Shown: one piece after another, positions 1 through 11,599 of the stretch | How the letters are laid out: the number at the start of each line of letters is the position of its first letter | How positions within the stretch are numbered: the first letter of the stretch is position 1 | Assembly: GCA_030490835.1 (NCBI GenBank) | Contig: CM059975.1 | Coordinates: forward strand, 61,495,174 to 61,559,173 | Direction of reading: 5' to 3' | Length of the DNA stretch: 64,000 nt | Source: Annona cherimola | Lineage: Eukaryota > Streptophyta > Magnoliopsida > Magnoliales > Annonaceae | Made by a program: the position numbers and the translations under genes | The notes under the pieces: generated by a model | The model's database searches: none | Seen by the model: only the letters and a program-made list of their open reading frames with translations | What the model was told of the DNA's origin: nothing

Positions 1-3000
1 CTTGGTATTATGGGATTATTGTATTATGAAAATCCTTGATGAAATTGGATTAATTATTTATTGATCATATTTCAATTTCAACCATTAACTTTAAACGGCT
101 ATAACGGGAGCTAGGAAAATCGGATTGAAATGAAATTATGAGATTAAAATTTTGAAAGGTTTGGATTAAGAATATTATGTTGGAAAAATACCTAAATTGG
201 AAAAGGTGTATAGGGTTGACTAATGCACCTCAAAAGTACTCTACATTTAATGCTAGAGTACAAATCATGAGTGCATGAATTTAATGACATTTGACGTGTT
301 TTGTGCAGGCCATTTCTAAGGTATTTTATGCATTAATATAAAATGCAAATATCCATATAAAATCCCAGCAATGAATGTCCATAATTGATGAAGCTATGAG
401 TGCTCAAAATGAGCATAGGAGATATGGACGTCCAAGTGATGATATTGTTGGATTTTTTGCAATTTTTATTTTATAAATGATATATATATATATAGCTGAA
501 ATGTTGGGATACATAAATGGGCATTTAATTATGTGAAAAAAAAATTCAAGAAAATTCGTGAACAATAGCTACCATTGAAGGTGGAAAAAATGGACAGCTT
601 GTTTACACATGTGGACGTCCCATGTTTGATGCTGCTGCAATGATTTTTATTAATTTTTTAACACCAAATTAATACATGAATTAAGGGATAATTAGGTGTA
701 TGATTTACCCTCAAAATATGGTTATTAAAAATGGGAGAAAAATCGGAAAATGGGCAGCAGCAAGTGACGTGTAATGGAGGCAAGTGGACGGTCAAGATGT
801 AAACAGATTTTTGGAATTTCAAAAATAGTAAAATGTCAATTTATATGGCTGTGAGTTCACCAGCACATAAAGGGGATAGGGATGCATTGAATGGCTGTGG
901 AAATTTTCCACAAAGTGGGGCCCACAGCTGGAAAATCCAGCCCCACCAAGTCAAGCACGTCCATAGGTGTTGGAGACTTGGAAAATTTTCCAAGTGCTGG
1001 AAATTCTTCCCCAAGCAACCAGCAGCCTCACGTCCAGCCCTACCCAGCCAAGGAGAAGGGAAAACTAAGGGAAAATAAGGGAAATTTGAGGAGGAAAATC
1101 ATCTCCAATGATAAGGGTTTGATCTCCATTAACCAAGTAAGTATATGGGTTATTCTGATTAGGTTATCTTGAGTTCTTGAACTCCAGATTCTAAATATGG
1201 AATGGATTCTTAAAGAATATTTAAAAGTGATGATTCAACATTCTTTTGAATGATTATGGAATGAGTGTTAGCTTGCATGCATGAAATTCCATGATTTAGA
1301 TGATGAAAAGTGAAGTTTTGAATGATATATGATGTTATAAATTAAATTATGGACGGAATAGTAAATGGATGAATTTTAGCATGGAAATTTTTTTAAAGTA
1401 TAATTATTGGGTTATTAAGGAAATAACCAATTTTCAGTTTAAAAAGATAATTATGTTGAAAATTAAAAATCCGAGAATATTCACCTAAACAGGGTCAAAT
1501 GGGTGACAGGATCAGCTGCAGTAAAGTATTTTTAATAATTTTTATACAAGGAATTTTAAGCTAAAAATTTTATAGGGTATATAAGAAATATTTAGGATTT
1601 TAGGAACAAATTAAAAATGAGTTTTTGATGGGTATAAATATACCCAATAATTTACGTGATTAAGGCTAACTGAAAATAGATGCTACTGTTCAGCAAGGTA
1701 AAAATGCCAAAATAAATATATAATGTCAATATTTCGTGCTGAAATTTTTATAAAAGTTAATTAATGAAGTTATTAAGGTATTTTAGACATTTTAGATAAA
1801 AATAATTGATTTTATATTAATTCAATATTTTGAGATTTCAGTACGTCTGATTTCAGCATATGTGGATAATTTGAGAAAAAAATCAAAACGAAATATGAAA
1901 ACTATGTAGAAATGACCCAAATTGATATATGTGTTAAATAATTAAATATTTATTAATAAAAGTGAGATTATATGATGAAATTTTGGATTTATATAATTGT
2001 CTAAGGTTATGTGTCAAAAGACACGTTAAACGGGTGAAAAATGGGTTCCAAACTAGTTGTTTTGGAAACCTATGGAAAGTGGATTTAAATCCATGAAAAT
2101 AACTTAAATAAAGTGGTAATTAAGGGTTTATATCACACTGAAATATGGATTATATTTCTGATTTAGAAAATTTTATGAAATATCTTATGTATATGTTGCC
2201 AAAAGGGCATATGTGAAGGAATGGACATGCAAGAATGATAAATGACATGTAGAATATGATTTTGTGCAGAAATGTATGAAAATATGATATATTATATGAA
2301 TATATATCTGTTTAGCACTTCATGAGGTTAATTTCTAATTTTGGAATTATGTAATGAAGCCTAAGGTCATAACAGGAGCTCGGAACGGGCACCGATGTAT
2401 GAATTTTGAAAAAAAATGTGAAAAGTGGTAAATGAAGGTTAATGAACCTATATATGATTATTAATGGATAAATTTTGTATGGTTGAATGGATACCCTAAT
2501 TATGGGGTTATATATGTTATGTGATTAGCCGATGGAATGTGTAAAAATGTGCACGTATATGCTAAATGTATGCATAGTGACTTGAGAAGTCGAATAAATG
2601 ATATATGTGAATAAAATGGGTTGGAAAACTAAATGGAATGCAAGGAAAAGAAATATATTAAAAATCATATTATTTTCATGTAGGCAAGCAAAATAATGGA
2701 AGGAAAATGGATTATGGCGATCTCAGGTAAGCAAGCGAACTTTCTAAAATGCATTTCCTTTCTATGTGGTTGATATGATTGCAATGTTTATGTTTATGTT
2801 TTAACGAATGGGCAAGCACAAGTTTTGAATATAACGGCATTAATGCAAAGCCATAAGTTTTGGAAAAATTATGACTTTAATGAAAAGTCTTAAAGTTTGC
2901 TTCATTGGAAGCAAGCGACACTTCTTAAGATAAATAATTTATCCTAAGTGTTGCCAATGATGGGAATGCTTCATGTTAATGGAATTGAGAAATTTTGCTT

Positions 3001-3785
3001 ATGAGTAAGCAAGTTCTCCATGCTAATGTTTTCTAAGGATTTCATGTTTGATACTGATGGTTTTAAGAATTTGCTTTTAAGCAAGTAAGTTCTATATGAT
3101 ATTGTTCAACAGTGTTTTATAAGAAAAAAGGAATTTTACCCTTTTTCACAAAATATTGTTTGTAAATGAGTTTGGGTTATTTCTACAATAACTCACGATA
3201 AACAATGATGGAAAAGATTTATTTTGCTAGGTCAAGATAATTAAATAGTAAATGATGTTTTGGACATAGTTCATATGTTTTGAAATGATGTTCGAAAAGT
3301 TTTGATTTTCTTTAGACAAGGAAATTTATGTTAAAAATGTTTACACGGATATATTAAAAAGAGATTTATGGATGACTAACCTCATATGATTGATTTCATA
3401 AAATGATTTGATTTCAGGTTGCTTAATGGTATATAAAAGACCGTGCAATTTCCCTATACGTAAAAATAATAGATATGTGGACAATTATTAAATTTTTAGG
3501 TTATGGACATGGGGATAGCATAATTGCATAACTTTTGTAAACAAAGGTCCTGAAATGGAAACCAAGTAAATAATAGAGAAAAATATGATTTATTTATGGA
3601 AATCCACAAGTTTTGAAATTCTTTTATTAAAAGGATTTTAAGATGTATTGTTTCTCAAACATTTCAAATGTTTATAAAAATATTTTACTCAAAACGTTTC
3701 TAAAGTAATTTAAGGAAGGTCATCCTAAAACTAGATTTCAAATAACAACTTGTTAAAGTGGGTGCGCTCGCTTACAAGTTGACAT

Positions 3786-3945
3786 GGACTGCGGTCTATG
3801 ATGTGTTTTTGAAAATAATTGTTAAATATAGACTTTGGTCTAAGATTTTTGTGCATATGGATGCAGACTGCGGTCTGTGATCCCGATTTAAAAGAACATG
3901 GGCTGCGGTCTGTGGTTCTTTAAACCAAATGGACTGCGGTCCGTC
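3786..3945 (+). repeat. Four direct repeats with GACTGCGGTC core
   Basis: Four copies of a GGACTGCGGTCTGTG-like 15-mer begin near 3786, 3864, 3901 and 3931, inside the giant LTR. Related LTRs at 54.9 and 60.4 kb carry only a weak counterpart (a CAGACCTCGGCCTGT motif). Function unknown. Confidence 0.65.
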
Positions 3946-4446
3946 AGGATAATGTATGGTGTACCAGTACAAATAGGCTGGTTGTAGAGCACGGTTGGGA
4001 TGACTGGGACCCACTCTACATAAGGCCAAGTCGCTAAGGGATGGCAGGAGTGCCAGCGGCGCCCTCCCTGAGATGGGAGCAAAATAAAAGAACAGCCGCT
4101 TGGTTAGCGTGCTGTTAAGGATTCTCTTCCAAAAGGTAGCATGATCACTTGCTAAGTGTCACTACTGGATGGAGAGAAATGCATTTTCTTATGTTTTATT
4201 TCTGAAAAGCCCAAAGATTGGGTCATGAAAATATGATTTTATGAAAGTATCCTAAATGGATTTTTATGAAATGGTTACCCTAAAACAAAGGGTGTTTTAC
4301 ACAAAAGTGTAAATAACAGGAATTAAAGGAAATGTGTTTATGCAAATGCATTTATGAAAATGGTTTACATATTTTGTTTGCCTTGTTTGCTATAAACAAG
4401 CTCCAAGACGGGGATTATGAAAAGGGATTTATGTAAAACTTGAGAT

Positions 4447-5107
4447 GGATATAGGAATGTCCATTTCTAAAAGAGCCTAAATGTAGAATGTTTATGGACA
4501 TAAGAATGTCCATTTCTAAAGAACTTAAATGATAAGGTTTTATGAACGTAAAACGTCCCCTGTTAATATGTTGGATTTTGTAATGAAAAATATTTTTGGA
4601 CATAAAAGTGTCCTTTGCCAAGAAAGGTTTATGTGATTGATGTTTTAGGACATATAAATGTCCGTTGCCAAAGGAAATTATGTGAAAAATGTTTTGAGAC
4701 ATAAAATGTCTACTACCTAAAGGATTTTATGATAGCTTATGTTAATGATGTTTTGAGACATGAGATGTCTCTTAGCTAAAGGATTTTTTGATGACTTATG
4801 TTAATGATGTTTTGAGACATGAGATGTCTCTTTTGCCTAAGGATTTATGAGAAATAATGTTTTGGACGTAAAACGTCCACCGGTAAAAGATGATTTCATG
4901 TAATGCCTATGAAGATTAAAAATGTTCATATAAGAATTAAAGAAAATTCATTAGAGAAGGTAAAACGTATATGTTTTGCCTTAACAAGCCTAGAGGTGGC
5001 TTGTAAATGATTTTAAAAATAAATATTTTATGATAATGTTCAAGGACATAGAATTGTCCTCATGAACCCAGAATTTCATGATGATATTTTAGGACATATA
5101 CATGTCC
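4447..5107 (+). repeat. Array of about 11 short inverted repeats (GGACAT..ATGTCC type)
   Basis: Units of roughly 50-80 bp each carry a small inverted repeat: GGACAT/ATGTCC (4496, 4648, 5092), GGACGT/ACGTCC (4864), GAGACAT/ATGTCTC (4755, 4814) and imperfect forms (4447, 4544, 4598, 4695, 5044). Loops are 3-5 bases. Stems change on both arms together. The Tekay-like LTRs at 54.5 and 60.0 kb hold two copies each, so this is an LTR module amplified here. Confidence 0.8.
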
Positions 5108-5785
5108 TCAGGAAAAAGGTATTCTCAATGTTTATGAAAAAGGTTTTCAAGGAAGCCTTGCCCTAAAGATAAAATGTTTGCTTACTGAGTTTTCACTCAC
5201 GTTTTCATTTTCCCAACCCATAGACAGGTGAAAGAAGAGACCTGACAAAGGAACAGGAGCCATTCATTGAAGAAATGGAAATATATTATCAGTTTCATGT
5301 GCTAAGGTAAGCTAATGTGTATGTGAACTTAATTAGAATTTTAAGTTCTATATATGGTTCAATGATTGAATGTATGAATGTATGGATATAAAATGTGATG
5401 CTTAGGTCAAGGAATCTTTCACTGCAGAAAGGCAGGTAAAGATGTTATGTGTTTATGTATATTAGAACTTAGCTAGAATTCTAAGTTCCATGTGAATTAA
5501 TGACTGAATGTATGCAAGTATGATTTGTACAATGATTAAGTGTATGATGACAAGCATGTAAAGATGCTTTGAATGAAATGATGAATTTTATTATAAGTGA
5601 AATGTCACAATGTGTGATGATTGTCGGATCAAGTTATGAATGATGACAGATGAATAAATGAAAATTTTTTTTGGACGTATTCCAATTAAGAACCCGCCGC
5701 GTGATTAGGGCAACAATCCTGATTCATATTTATCAATCGATAGATCTTGAGGTAAGGAAGTGACATCTCGGTTCGGGGCGTTACA

Positions 5786-7391
5786 ATAGACGAGGCGGCC
5801 TTGGATTTGTGGCGATTTCAACATCCGGTTGCTTCTGGGTAGTAACTGGTTCTTTTGGCTCCTGCAACTACTGACTTAAAGGATTAGTGGGTTCAATTAC
5901 CAATTCTGGTGGAATTGCATCGGGTAACTGCTTTCCACTATGCAATGTGACTGCTTGGACCTGTTCTTTGTCTTTTCCTTTCAGGTTTTGCTCGGTGTCA
6001 CTCGGCAATGAACCTTGAGGTCGGTTGTTCAGGAATGAGGCCAGTTGGCCTATCTGAGCTTCCAGGTTCCTATTCGTCGTGATCTGGGATTGCATAAACT
6101 GTATGAAAAGATTTTCCAGATCCGACTTCTTCTCTTCTCGCGGTGGTGGATTGAACTGCATTAGTCTTGCAGGCTGTTGCTGCGGCGGTTGCTGTGAGAA
6201 TCCAGGCGGCTGATTCGGCCTCGTCTAGTTGTTCTATGAGAAGTTAAGATGATTCCTCCAGCCTGGGTTGTAGTTGTTTCCATACTGATTCGCTGGGTTT
6301 CTCTGGAAATTTTCCACGTAATTAATGGACTCCGGGTTGGAGGCACATTCATCACTGGGATGGCCGAATTTGCCACACCACGTGCAAATGTCTGCTGTTG
6401 TCGATTGTTGTGGTGTAGACGGCCCTAATGCACCGACGTTGGCTAGCCTGGACAAGTTCTGGATTTGCCCAAATAAAGCGTCGATGTGGGCCTTTATCGA
6501 TGAAACCGCGTCCAGTTGGAGTAGACCCCCACCTCGGCTCCTGTCAGATGGCAGTTGGTAAGTATTAGCCGCCATATTTTTGAGTAGGGTGTATGATTCC
6601 CGATAGCTTTTCCGTAGCAAAGAACCGTTCAACGAAGAATCCACCATGTGACGGGCAAGATCCTGGAGACCGTTATAGAAAATCTAAATTTGGACCCACG
6701 GCTGAATTCCATGATGCGGCCATTTTCGAAGCAGGTCTTTGAAGCTGTCCCACGCCTTTGATAAGGTCTCCTCTCCATGCTGCTTGAACGAGACTATATC
6801 CATTCTCAGCTTGGCTAACTTGGTAGGCGGGAAGTATTTTTCTAGGAATTTCTAAGCCAAGTCATTCCATGTGTTGACGGAGTTTGGTGGCAAAAAGTCT
6901 ATCCACTCCGAAGCTCGATCTTGCAGAGAAAATGGAAATGTTCGAAGCCACATTGCCTCGTCGGAGACTCCATTTTGCTTGAAAGTGTTCATGATTTGCA
7001 GGAAATTCCGCAGATGGCGGTGCAGGTCTTCAGATGCTAGACCTCCGAACTGCCCAATAAACTGGAGCATCTGGAAAATCACCGGTTTAATCTCAAAATT
7101 GTTGGTTTCAATCGGAGGAGGTGTAATGCTAGTCTGAACAGCATTTTGGCCAAGCGCAATCAAATTCCAAATGGGTTGGTCCAAATCATCTTGAGGTGGA
7201 TGATTCGAGATCTCAATCCTTGGGTTTCCCTGCTGGTTTTCTTGAACGTTCTCATCCTGGTTCTCGATGCGCTCCATCGTATGTTGTTGGTTTCTAGCCT
7301 CCTTGCTCTTTCGACACCTTCTCAAATAAGTTCGTTCGGGTTCCAGATCAAAAGGAATAACAATCTCCTTTTCGGCTCTGCCTCGGCGCAT
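5786..7391 (-). pseudogene. Athila-type (Ty3/gypsy) gag, truncated and with five TAG stops
   Basis: A Gag protein forms the retrotransposon's virus-like particle. From the Met at 7391 one frame runs to 5787 with no frameshift. It shows a basic N-terminus, an Athila-type capsid core (PFSLQDRASEW near 6920) and one zinc knuckle, CTWCGKFGHPSDEC (CX2CX4HX4C, near 6370). A Q/P-rich stretch and the linker with TLHSGKQLP (near 5940) follow. In-frame stops lie at 6852, 6684, 6234, 6225 and 5868, and all five are TAG. At 5786 the frame is cut by the giant LTR; PR and pol would lie left of that LTR, outside the window. The LTR and PBS lie upstream at 7532-9143. Family call is by motif recognition. Confidence 0.88.
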
Positions 7392-7531
7392 GCAATTTGA
7401 GATGACTCTGCAAAAACCAATGAAATTAAACTAGCAGAAAAAGAAATTCTAAACTAAAAGAAATTATGAAAATAAACTATTCTACAGAATTATACAAGAA
7501 AGCGATAAAACTAAAAATAATTAGCTAACAA

Positions 7532-7550
7532 TTCCCCGGCAACGGCGCCA
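7532..7550 (-). promoter_or_regulatory. Primer-binding site of the Athila element (tRNA-Asp type)
   Basis: On the minus strand TGGCGCCGTTGCCGGGGAA lies six bases inside the LTR end. This is the PBS form typical of Athila elements. It fixes the orientation and the inner LTR boundary. 7392-7531 is a short AT-rich leader. Confidence 0.85.
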
Positions 7551-8548
7551 AAAACTTGACGAGCCGCGTATATGTCAATTAAAATGCTCGCTATTTACGC
7601 AAGTATACCTGCCGTGTCAAGTAATAAAGAGTGAGTAGAGTATCATTCCCATGAGAAATTGTTAACCAAATTATTAATTAGTTAAACTGCGTTCTATGGA
7701 TGGAAAATTCTGGTTTTGTGATTTAACTAAGCTAATGATTGCAATGAGAAATTAGAGTGAAAGTTTGAGACTACTGGATACTTTGAACGAGTTTTTTTAT
7801 TAGGGATGACAGATGGATAGCTTGGAATCCTTAAATCTAAACTATATTGCTTTGGTTCTTTTCTAATTGAATTGCATATGGATTTACTAGCCCAAGTTCA
7901 TATATCTTTATATATGTCTTCCAACATTATATAAAGCTAATTACACCCTATTTAATTATTATGTTCCCATGCCATTAAATAAAGTGAAATTGATAAGTTC
8001 ATAACTTGTATAATGACTACACAGGGTTTAACGATATATTCTTATCCGTTAAACAACTCTCCTTACACAAAGGTCGAAACATATGCCTTGCACATGGATC
8101 TGGCAGAGATTTTCCTCTTCCAAGGATAAATCAAGCAATTAAATCATCTTACAAGGTAGCTAATCCTGTAAAAAGCATTCAATCCACACATGCAAAGGTA
8201 AATCATACACAATCATGCATAAACTCAACTATTCATTCCTGAATATTCTAAGAACCAAGAAACAATATAGTTTAGAATTCAAATCATCCTAACTATCTAT
8301 CTAATTAAGGTTTAGTTCAAAGACATGATCTTAACATCCAATACATCCATATAAAAAGTATCCATAAAGGCAAAGAAAAAAAATAGAAAAGAATAAGAAA
8401 AACTATTTTCTGGCGATTTCCACCAACAGGACTTGAATCCTTTCTTCAATCCGGGCTTTTGTCTTGATTTCGGCTTTCTCTTGCACTTTGGTTCGTACTC
8501 CGGCTCTCTCCCCTTCCCCCTTCTCGCGTGCGAACCCCTAGGTATTAC

Positions 8549-8556
8549 TTATATAG
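8549..8556 (-). promoter_or_regulatory. Probable TATA box of the Athila LTR
   Basis: CTATATAA on the minus strand, about 600 bp from the LTR's outer end. It is downstream of the palindrome cluster, as expected for a U3/R boundary. Inferred from position and sequence only. Confidence 0.55.
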
Positions 8557-8604
8557 TTCCTTTTGCACAGCTTACACACTAGAATATTCGCGTACGGATG
8601 CGTA

Positions 8605-8873
8605 TTGGCGCCTAGGCGCCAACTCCCTGTGTGCTGAGCAACTTTGACACATTCTGCAAAACCCTAGAAATTCATGCACTGGCGCCTAGGCGCGAACTCT
8701 CTGGAGTATTGTCTGACTTGTGTCTTCTACATCGTCTAAACTTGGGTTGCATGAAGATGAAGTGGCGCTTAGGCGCCCCTGGGTGGTGCCTAGGCGCCAA
8801 CTCTCTGGAAGTCATGCTGTCAGCTGTGTGTGCTGAAAATGGTCAAGGCATGTAGGATGGCACCTAGGCGCCA
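8605..8873. repeat. Five copies of a GGCGCCTAGGCGCC palindrome
   Basis: Copies begin at 8605 (a perfect 18-bp palindrome, TTGGCGCCTAGGCGCCAA), 8680, 8763, 8784 and 8858. The last four have one or more changes, mostly of the C-to-T or G-to-A kind. Spacing is 21-83 bp. They lie in the presumed U3 of the Athila LTR and could be protein-binding sites or cruciform elements; that role is inference. Confidence 0.85.
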
Positions 8874-9143
8874 TCCCTCTGCCTCTGGTTGCCTCAGCTT
8901 GCATTCAACTCGTTCGCTCTGCCTTCACACATCCCGTCCTTCCTGCAAAAGATGGAAAACGTAGTAAATGAACTAAAAATACCTAAATAATGCTAAAAAT
9001 ATCTAAAAACTAAATAATACTCCTAAAATGCAAAGCGAGTGAAAATTAAGCTAAATGGATGCAAACTAAGCCTAATCCCTCGAACTAATGCACAAATCAA
9101 GTCTGAAATGACCCATGATAACTCGTAAAAATACAAGTTATCA

Positions 9144-9962
9144 AGGGGTCTCTATGATAAAATTATGGAGATTGCCTAATGCCCTAGTCGGGAGTAGAAA
9201 GCAACTAGAAAAGGTCTTGCGGGGATCGGTTGCAGCAACACCTTTCCCAAAGATATAACCTTCTTGGCAATTCAAATGCTCGGTGAAAATCTTCTCTAGG
9301 ATCATAAAGATTCGAGTAGAGCGACCATTAATGTCTTCCATAAGGTGGCAGCGCATAAGGCCGAAGTGAGAAGGTCCATGTGAACATTCGAAGCATTCAC
9401 GGTTTGCCAAGGCAGGATACCATCCAAAATAAGAAAAGCAGACCCCACAAGGGTGACCGAAGAAGAGATCGTACTTCTTGGCACTCTGCGCAGTTCTCTT
9501 CCTCGGAACACACTACTTTTTCTTAGATGTCATCATTTCTTCGAGAGAGCTCTTCTTGGAAGACTCATTTTTCTTCGAGAAGGATTTTTGCCTTTTAAAC
9601 TCCCCACGGGCATATGCAACAACCTTACGCTTCTTCACGAGAGAAGGTGACGTCGGAGGCGCCGCAATTGAAACTACTTCGGAGAAAGGAGTCGCGCTAT
9701 CCTTTGGCTCCTCAAGGGAAGAACGTCGCTTTTTCACCGCTGATTTCTCTCTTGGTGAAAGAATAGAAAATTCTGGAGAAGCCATTGCCTGCAACAAAAA
9801 AAAGAGAAGAGAACTACCGCACGTTATGGCTTTGTTACAAAAGTATAAAGTTGCTGATGCTTTAGTGTCAGCAATTAAAATGCTCCTCCTCTTAAGAACC
9901 CAAATCAAGCAGTGATCGTTAAATCTGAAATAAGAAGCCAGTGGAACCCGTGGGCGGGCCAT
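9144..9962 (-). pseudogene. Unidentified ORF, cut by the Athila LTR
   Basis: One frame is open from the Met at 9962 to the LTR junction except for a TAG at 9513-9515. A likelier start is the Met at 9785 (MASPEFSILS...), because a run of T ending in GCAG lies just before it and looks like a 3' splice site. The N-terminal part is Ser/Lys/Arg-rich with nuclear-localisation-like clusters (KKRR, KKRK). The later part has scattered Cys and His and no motif I recognise. The stop is supplied by the first three bases of the Athila LTR, so the original protein was longer. It could be a host gene exon or an ORF from an older element. The overlapping plus-strand ORF at 9478-9915 is treated as its shadow. 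Confidence 0.4.
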
Positions 9963-10399
9963 TTCAAAAAAAAAAGAGAGAAAAAGAGAGGGAAAAATAT
10001 ATACGGCTCAGCATAAAAGGGGACATTGAATGAAATCCGCTAAGTATAAATAGCTGTGGTACGGTACCTCAAACCCGCAAATCATAGGGCTACGGGCCCG
10101 TTGACTTTTTAAGCTCTTGAGGCGCTGTGTCTAGCTGCAAAAAAAATCTCATTAATGATAAAAGCGCGCCGTTTTATTCCAACAAAAAAAATTAAAAAAG
10201 GGAGGCCTGCTAGCCAACATGTTAGGAATCACGCCCTTACAAGTAGTCCACGACGGCATAATTCCTGAGGGGCATTTGATGAGGTGTATTTTGAACCATG
10301 GGTCCACTATAATTTATTATTATTTTCAATCTATGAAATTATATGATTGTTCATATGATATAAAAAAAGAAATGATGTTGGGCCATTGAAGCTACTGCT
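9963..10399. other. Unassigned spacer
   Basis: AT-rich DNA with short A runs and one G/C patch near 10080-10130. No ORF, repeat or promoter could be supported. Confidence 0.5.
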
Positions 10400-10985
10400 C
10401 GCCGAATTCCTACAGCCAAACGAGAGGAGGCTAAGAATCTGCATAGGGTGATTTGGAGGAAAGCCTGGCAGAGCTTGAGGAAAAATGGAGAAAATTAGTA
10501 AACTCAAAAGTGCAGAAAGAAGGAGCTTCTGGTATGCATGTTCCAGTTTTAAGCATAACAAATGGTGGTAATTTGCCAGACATGCCCACAGATAGGACTA
10601 TGGGGTTGCGTGAGTTGAAGGACTCTATGGAGGAAGCTAAGACACTGGCAGCTACCCGTCTTTTTGAGCTTGAGGAAGCGCACGCGAAGATAATTTTATG
10701 GTTTCAGAGAAATTTTGTACCCTCCAGAATGAATATGTAGCCTCATCTAAACCATACACTTTGCTTAGTGAGCAGCTACAACATTTGAATGCAGAACTAG
10801 AGCAATGTAAGGGGTTAATAGATGCCTTGCAAGTTGACAGGAATAATACCATGCGAGGAGAATCGGAACCTCAGTTGCAGAAGTGTTTATGAAAAAAAAA
10901 TGATCTTGAAATTAAATTGGAAGAAGCTAAGCAGGAAGCGGATCAAAGGACCAAATGCAAAAATAAAACTGAAGCTGGGAAGAAC
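10400..10985 (+). pseudogene. HUB2/BRE1-like E3 ligase fragment (cDNA-type pseudogene)
   Basis: Three frames together resemble the coiled-coil middle of plant HUB2/BRE1-like proteins, which monoubiquitinate histone H2B in the nucleus. Visible blocks are KREEAKNLHRVI (near 10420), ESLAELEEKWRKLVNSK (10459), DRTMGLRELKDSMEEAK (near 10590), then in a shifted frame LLSEQLQHLNAELEQCKGL and IDALQVDR (10760-10850) and KKNDLEIKLEEAKQEA (near 10890). A block seems missing between the first two. There is at least one frameshift near 10690 and a stop at 10890. Blocks follow each other without introns, which suggests a processed or element-captured copy. The RING domain is absent. Identification is from memory of the family, not a search. 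Confidence 0.6.
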
Positions 10986-11454
10986 ATGAAAGGATACAAA
11001 AAATAAATAAATAAATACTGACGCTGACAAAATAAGACAAGAAGACGCAAGTGAAAAGAACAGAGCAAAGGGCGTTGTGGAAAATAAAAATGTGCAGGAA
11101 GAGACCCAGGAATCAACAGCTCAATGCACCTCTCAGGATCCCCGATTCCGCACAAACGAAGCTTGGCACCCAAGCAGACGATACCCGTAGAACTCGAATT
11201 AGTCCGCAGGAAATCTGAAAGTTCAACAGCTGCAGGAGGTGGCGTGCTCACATGGATATAATGTGCGTATCAAAAAGCAGGAGTAGATTCTGCACCAACA
11301 CAACCGCGGAATTCTCCGCCAAACATAAAAGGCGAAACGTGGCCAGCGAAGTGCATGAAGACTAACCGGGGTTCCGCGGAGACGTGGTTCCGCATGAATG
11401 CAATTCCACGGTAACACCTTTAGCCGCGGAACCCGTTCCGAGACGGCAAAAATC
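10986..11454. other. Unassigned region upstream of a TATA box
   Basis: Mixed sequence with several CCGCGGA/TTCCGCGG elements between 11300 and 11430. No ORF beyond about 100 codons that looks real. It may be the U3 of an old LTR whose promoter is at 11455. Confidence 0.4.
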
Positions 11455-11464
11455 CTATAAATAG
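11455..11464 (+). promoter_or_regulatory. Strong TATA box (CTATAAATAG)
   Basis: CTATAAATAG is followed about 60 bp later by a purine-rich leader (GAGAACCCAGAGAAGCTCTC near 11515). This resembles plant LTR promoters. The repeat-rich tract lies downstream, suggesting 11.3-25.9 kb was once one LTR or leader of an old element. Inferred. Confidence 0.5.
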
Positions 11465-11599
11465 CCCAACTTGGCTTCTAAAAAAAAGAAAAAAGAGAAC
11501 TTTCACACAACAGCGAGAACCCAGAGAAGCTCTCTCACCTTGAAAGAAAAGAGAACGTAAGTTCTTAAGATTTTTTTTCTTTTAGGTAAAAAAAAAGTT

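Larger units (their letters stand above)
1..5785 (+). mobile_element. Giant Tekay/Del-like LTR, left end outside window
   Basis: Non-coding, AT-rich sequence. It matches the solo LTR at 27140-41937 in order: the start of the window matches about 364 bp inside that LTR, and both end with a block holding an ACAGGTGAAAG motif followed by a GGGGCG..ACA terminus. By that alignment the full LTR would be about 6.1 kb, against about 4.0 kb for the solo LTR. The extra length lies mostly between 2.7 and 5.1 kb, in degenerate repeats. It ends at TTACA (5785), where an Athila gag resumes mid-frame, so this element inserted into that gag. The left end and any internal region lie outside the window, so solo LTR versus 3' LTR is undecided. 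Lineage is inferred from similarity to the LTRs of the gag-only element at 54005-62990. No convincing ORF is present. Confidence 0.8.
7557..9143 (-). mobile_element. 5' LTR of the Athila element
   Basis: On the minus strand it begins TGATAACTTGTA at 9143, the characteristic Athila LTR start, and ends GTCA at 7557, next to the PBS; length 1587 bp. It holds a TATA-like box at 8549-8556 and, upstream of it, five GGCGCCTAGGCGCC-type palindromes. The outer edge abuts the ORF at 9144-9962, whose frame is closed by the LTR's first three bases (TGA). The matching 3' LTR is not in the window, so the target duplication cannot be checked. No coding content. Confidence 0.87.

Noticed and set aside
9478..9915. 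Plus-strand ORF of 145 aa
   Set aside because: Lies opposite the more protein-like minus-strand frame, with no recognisable motif.
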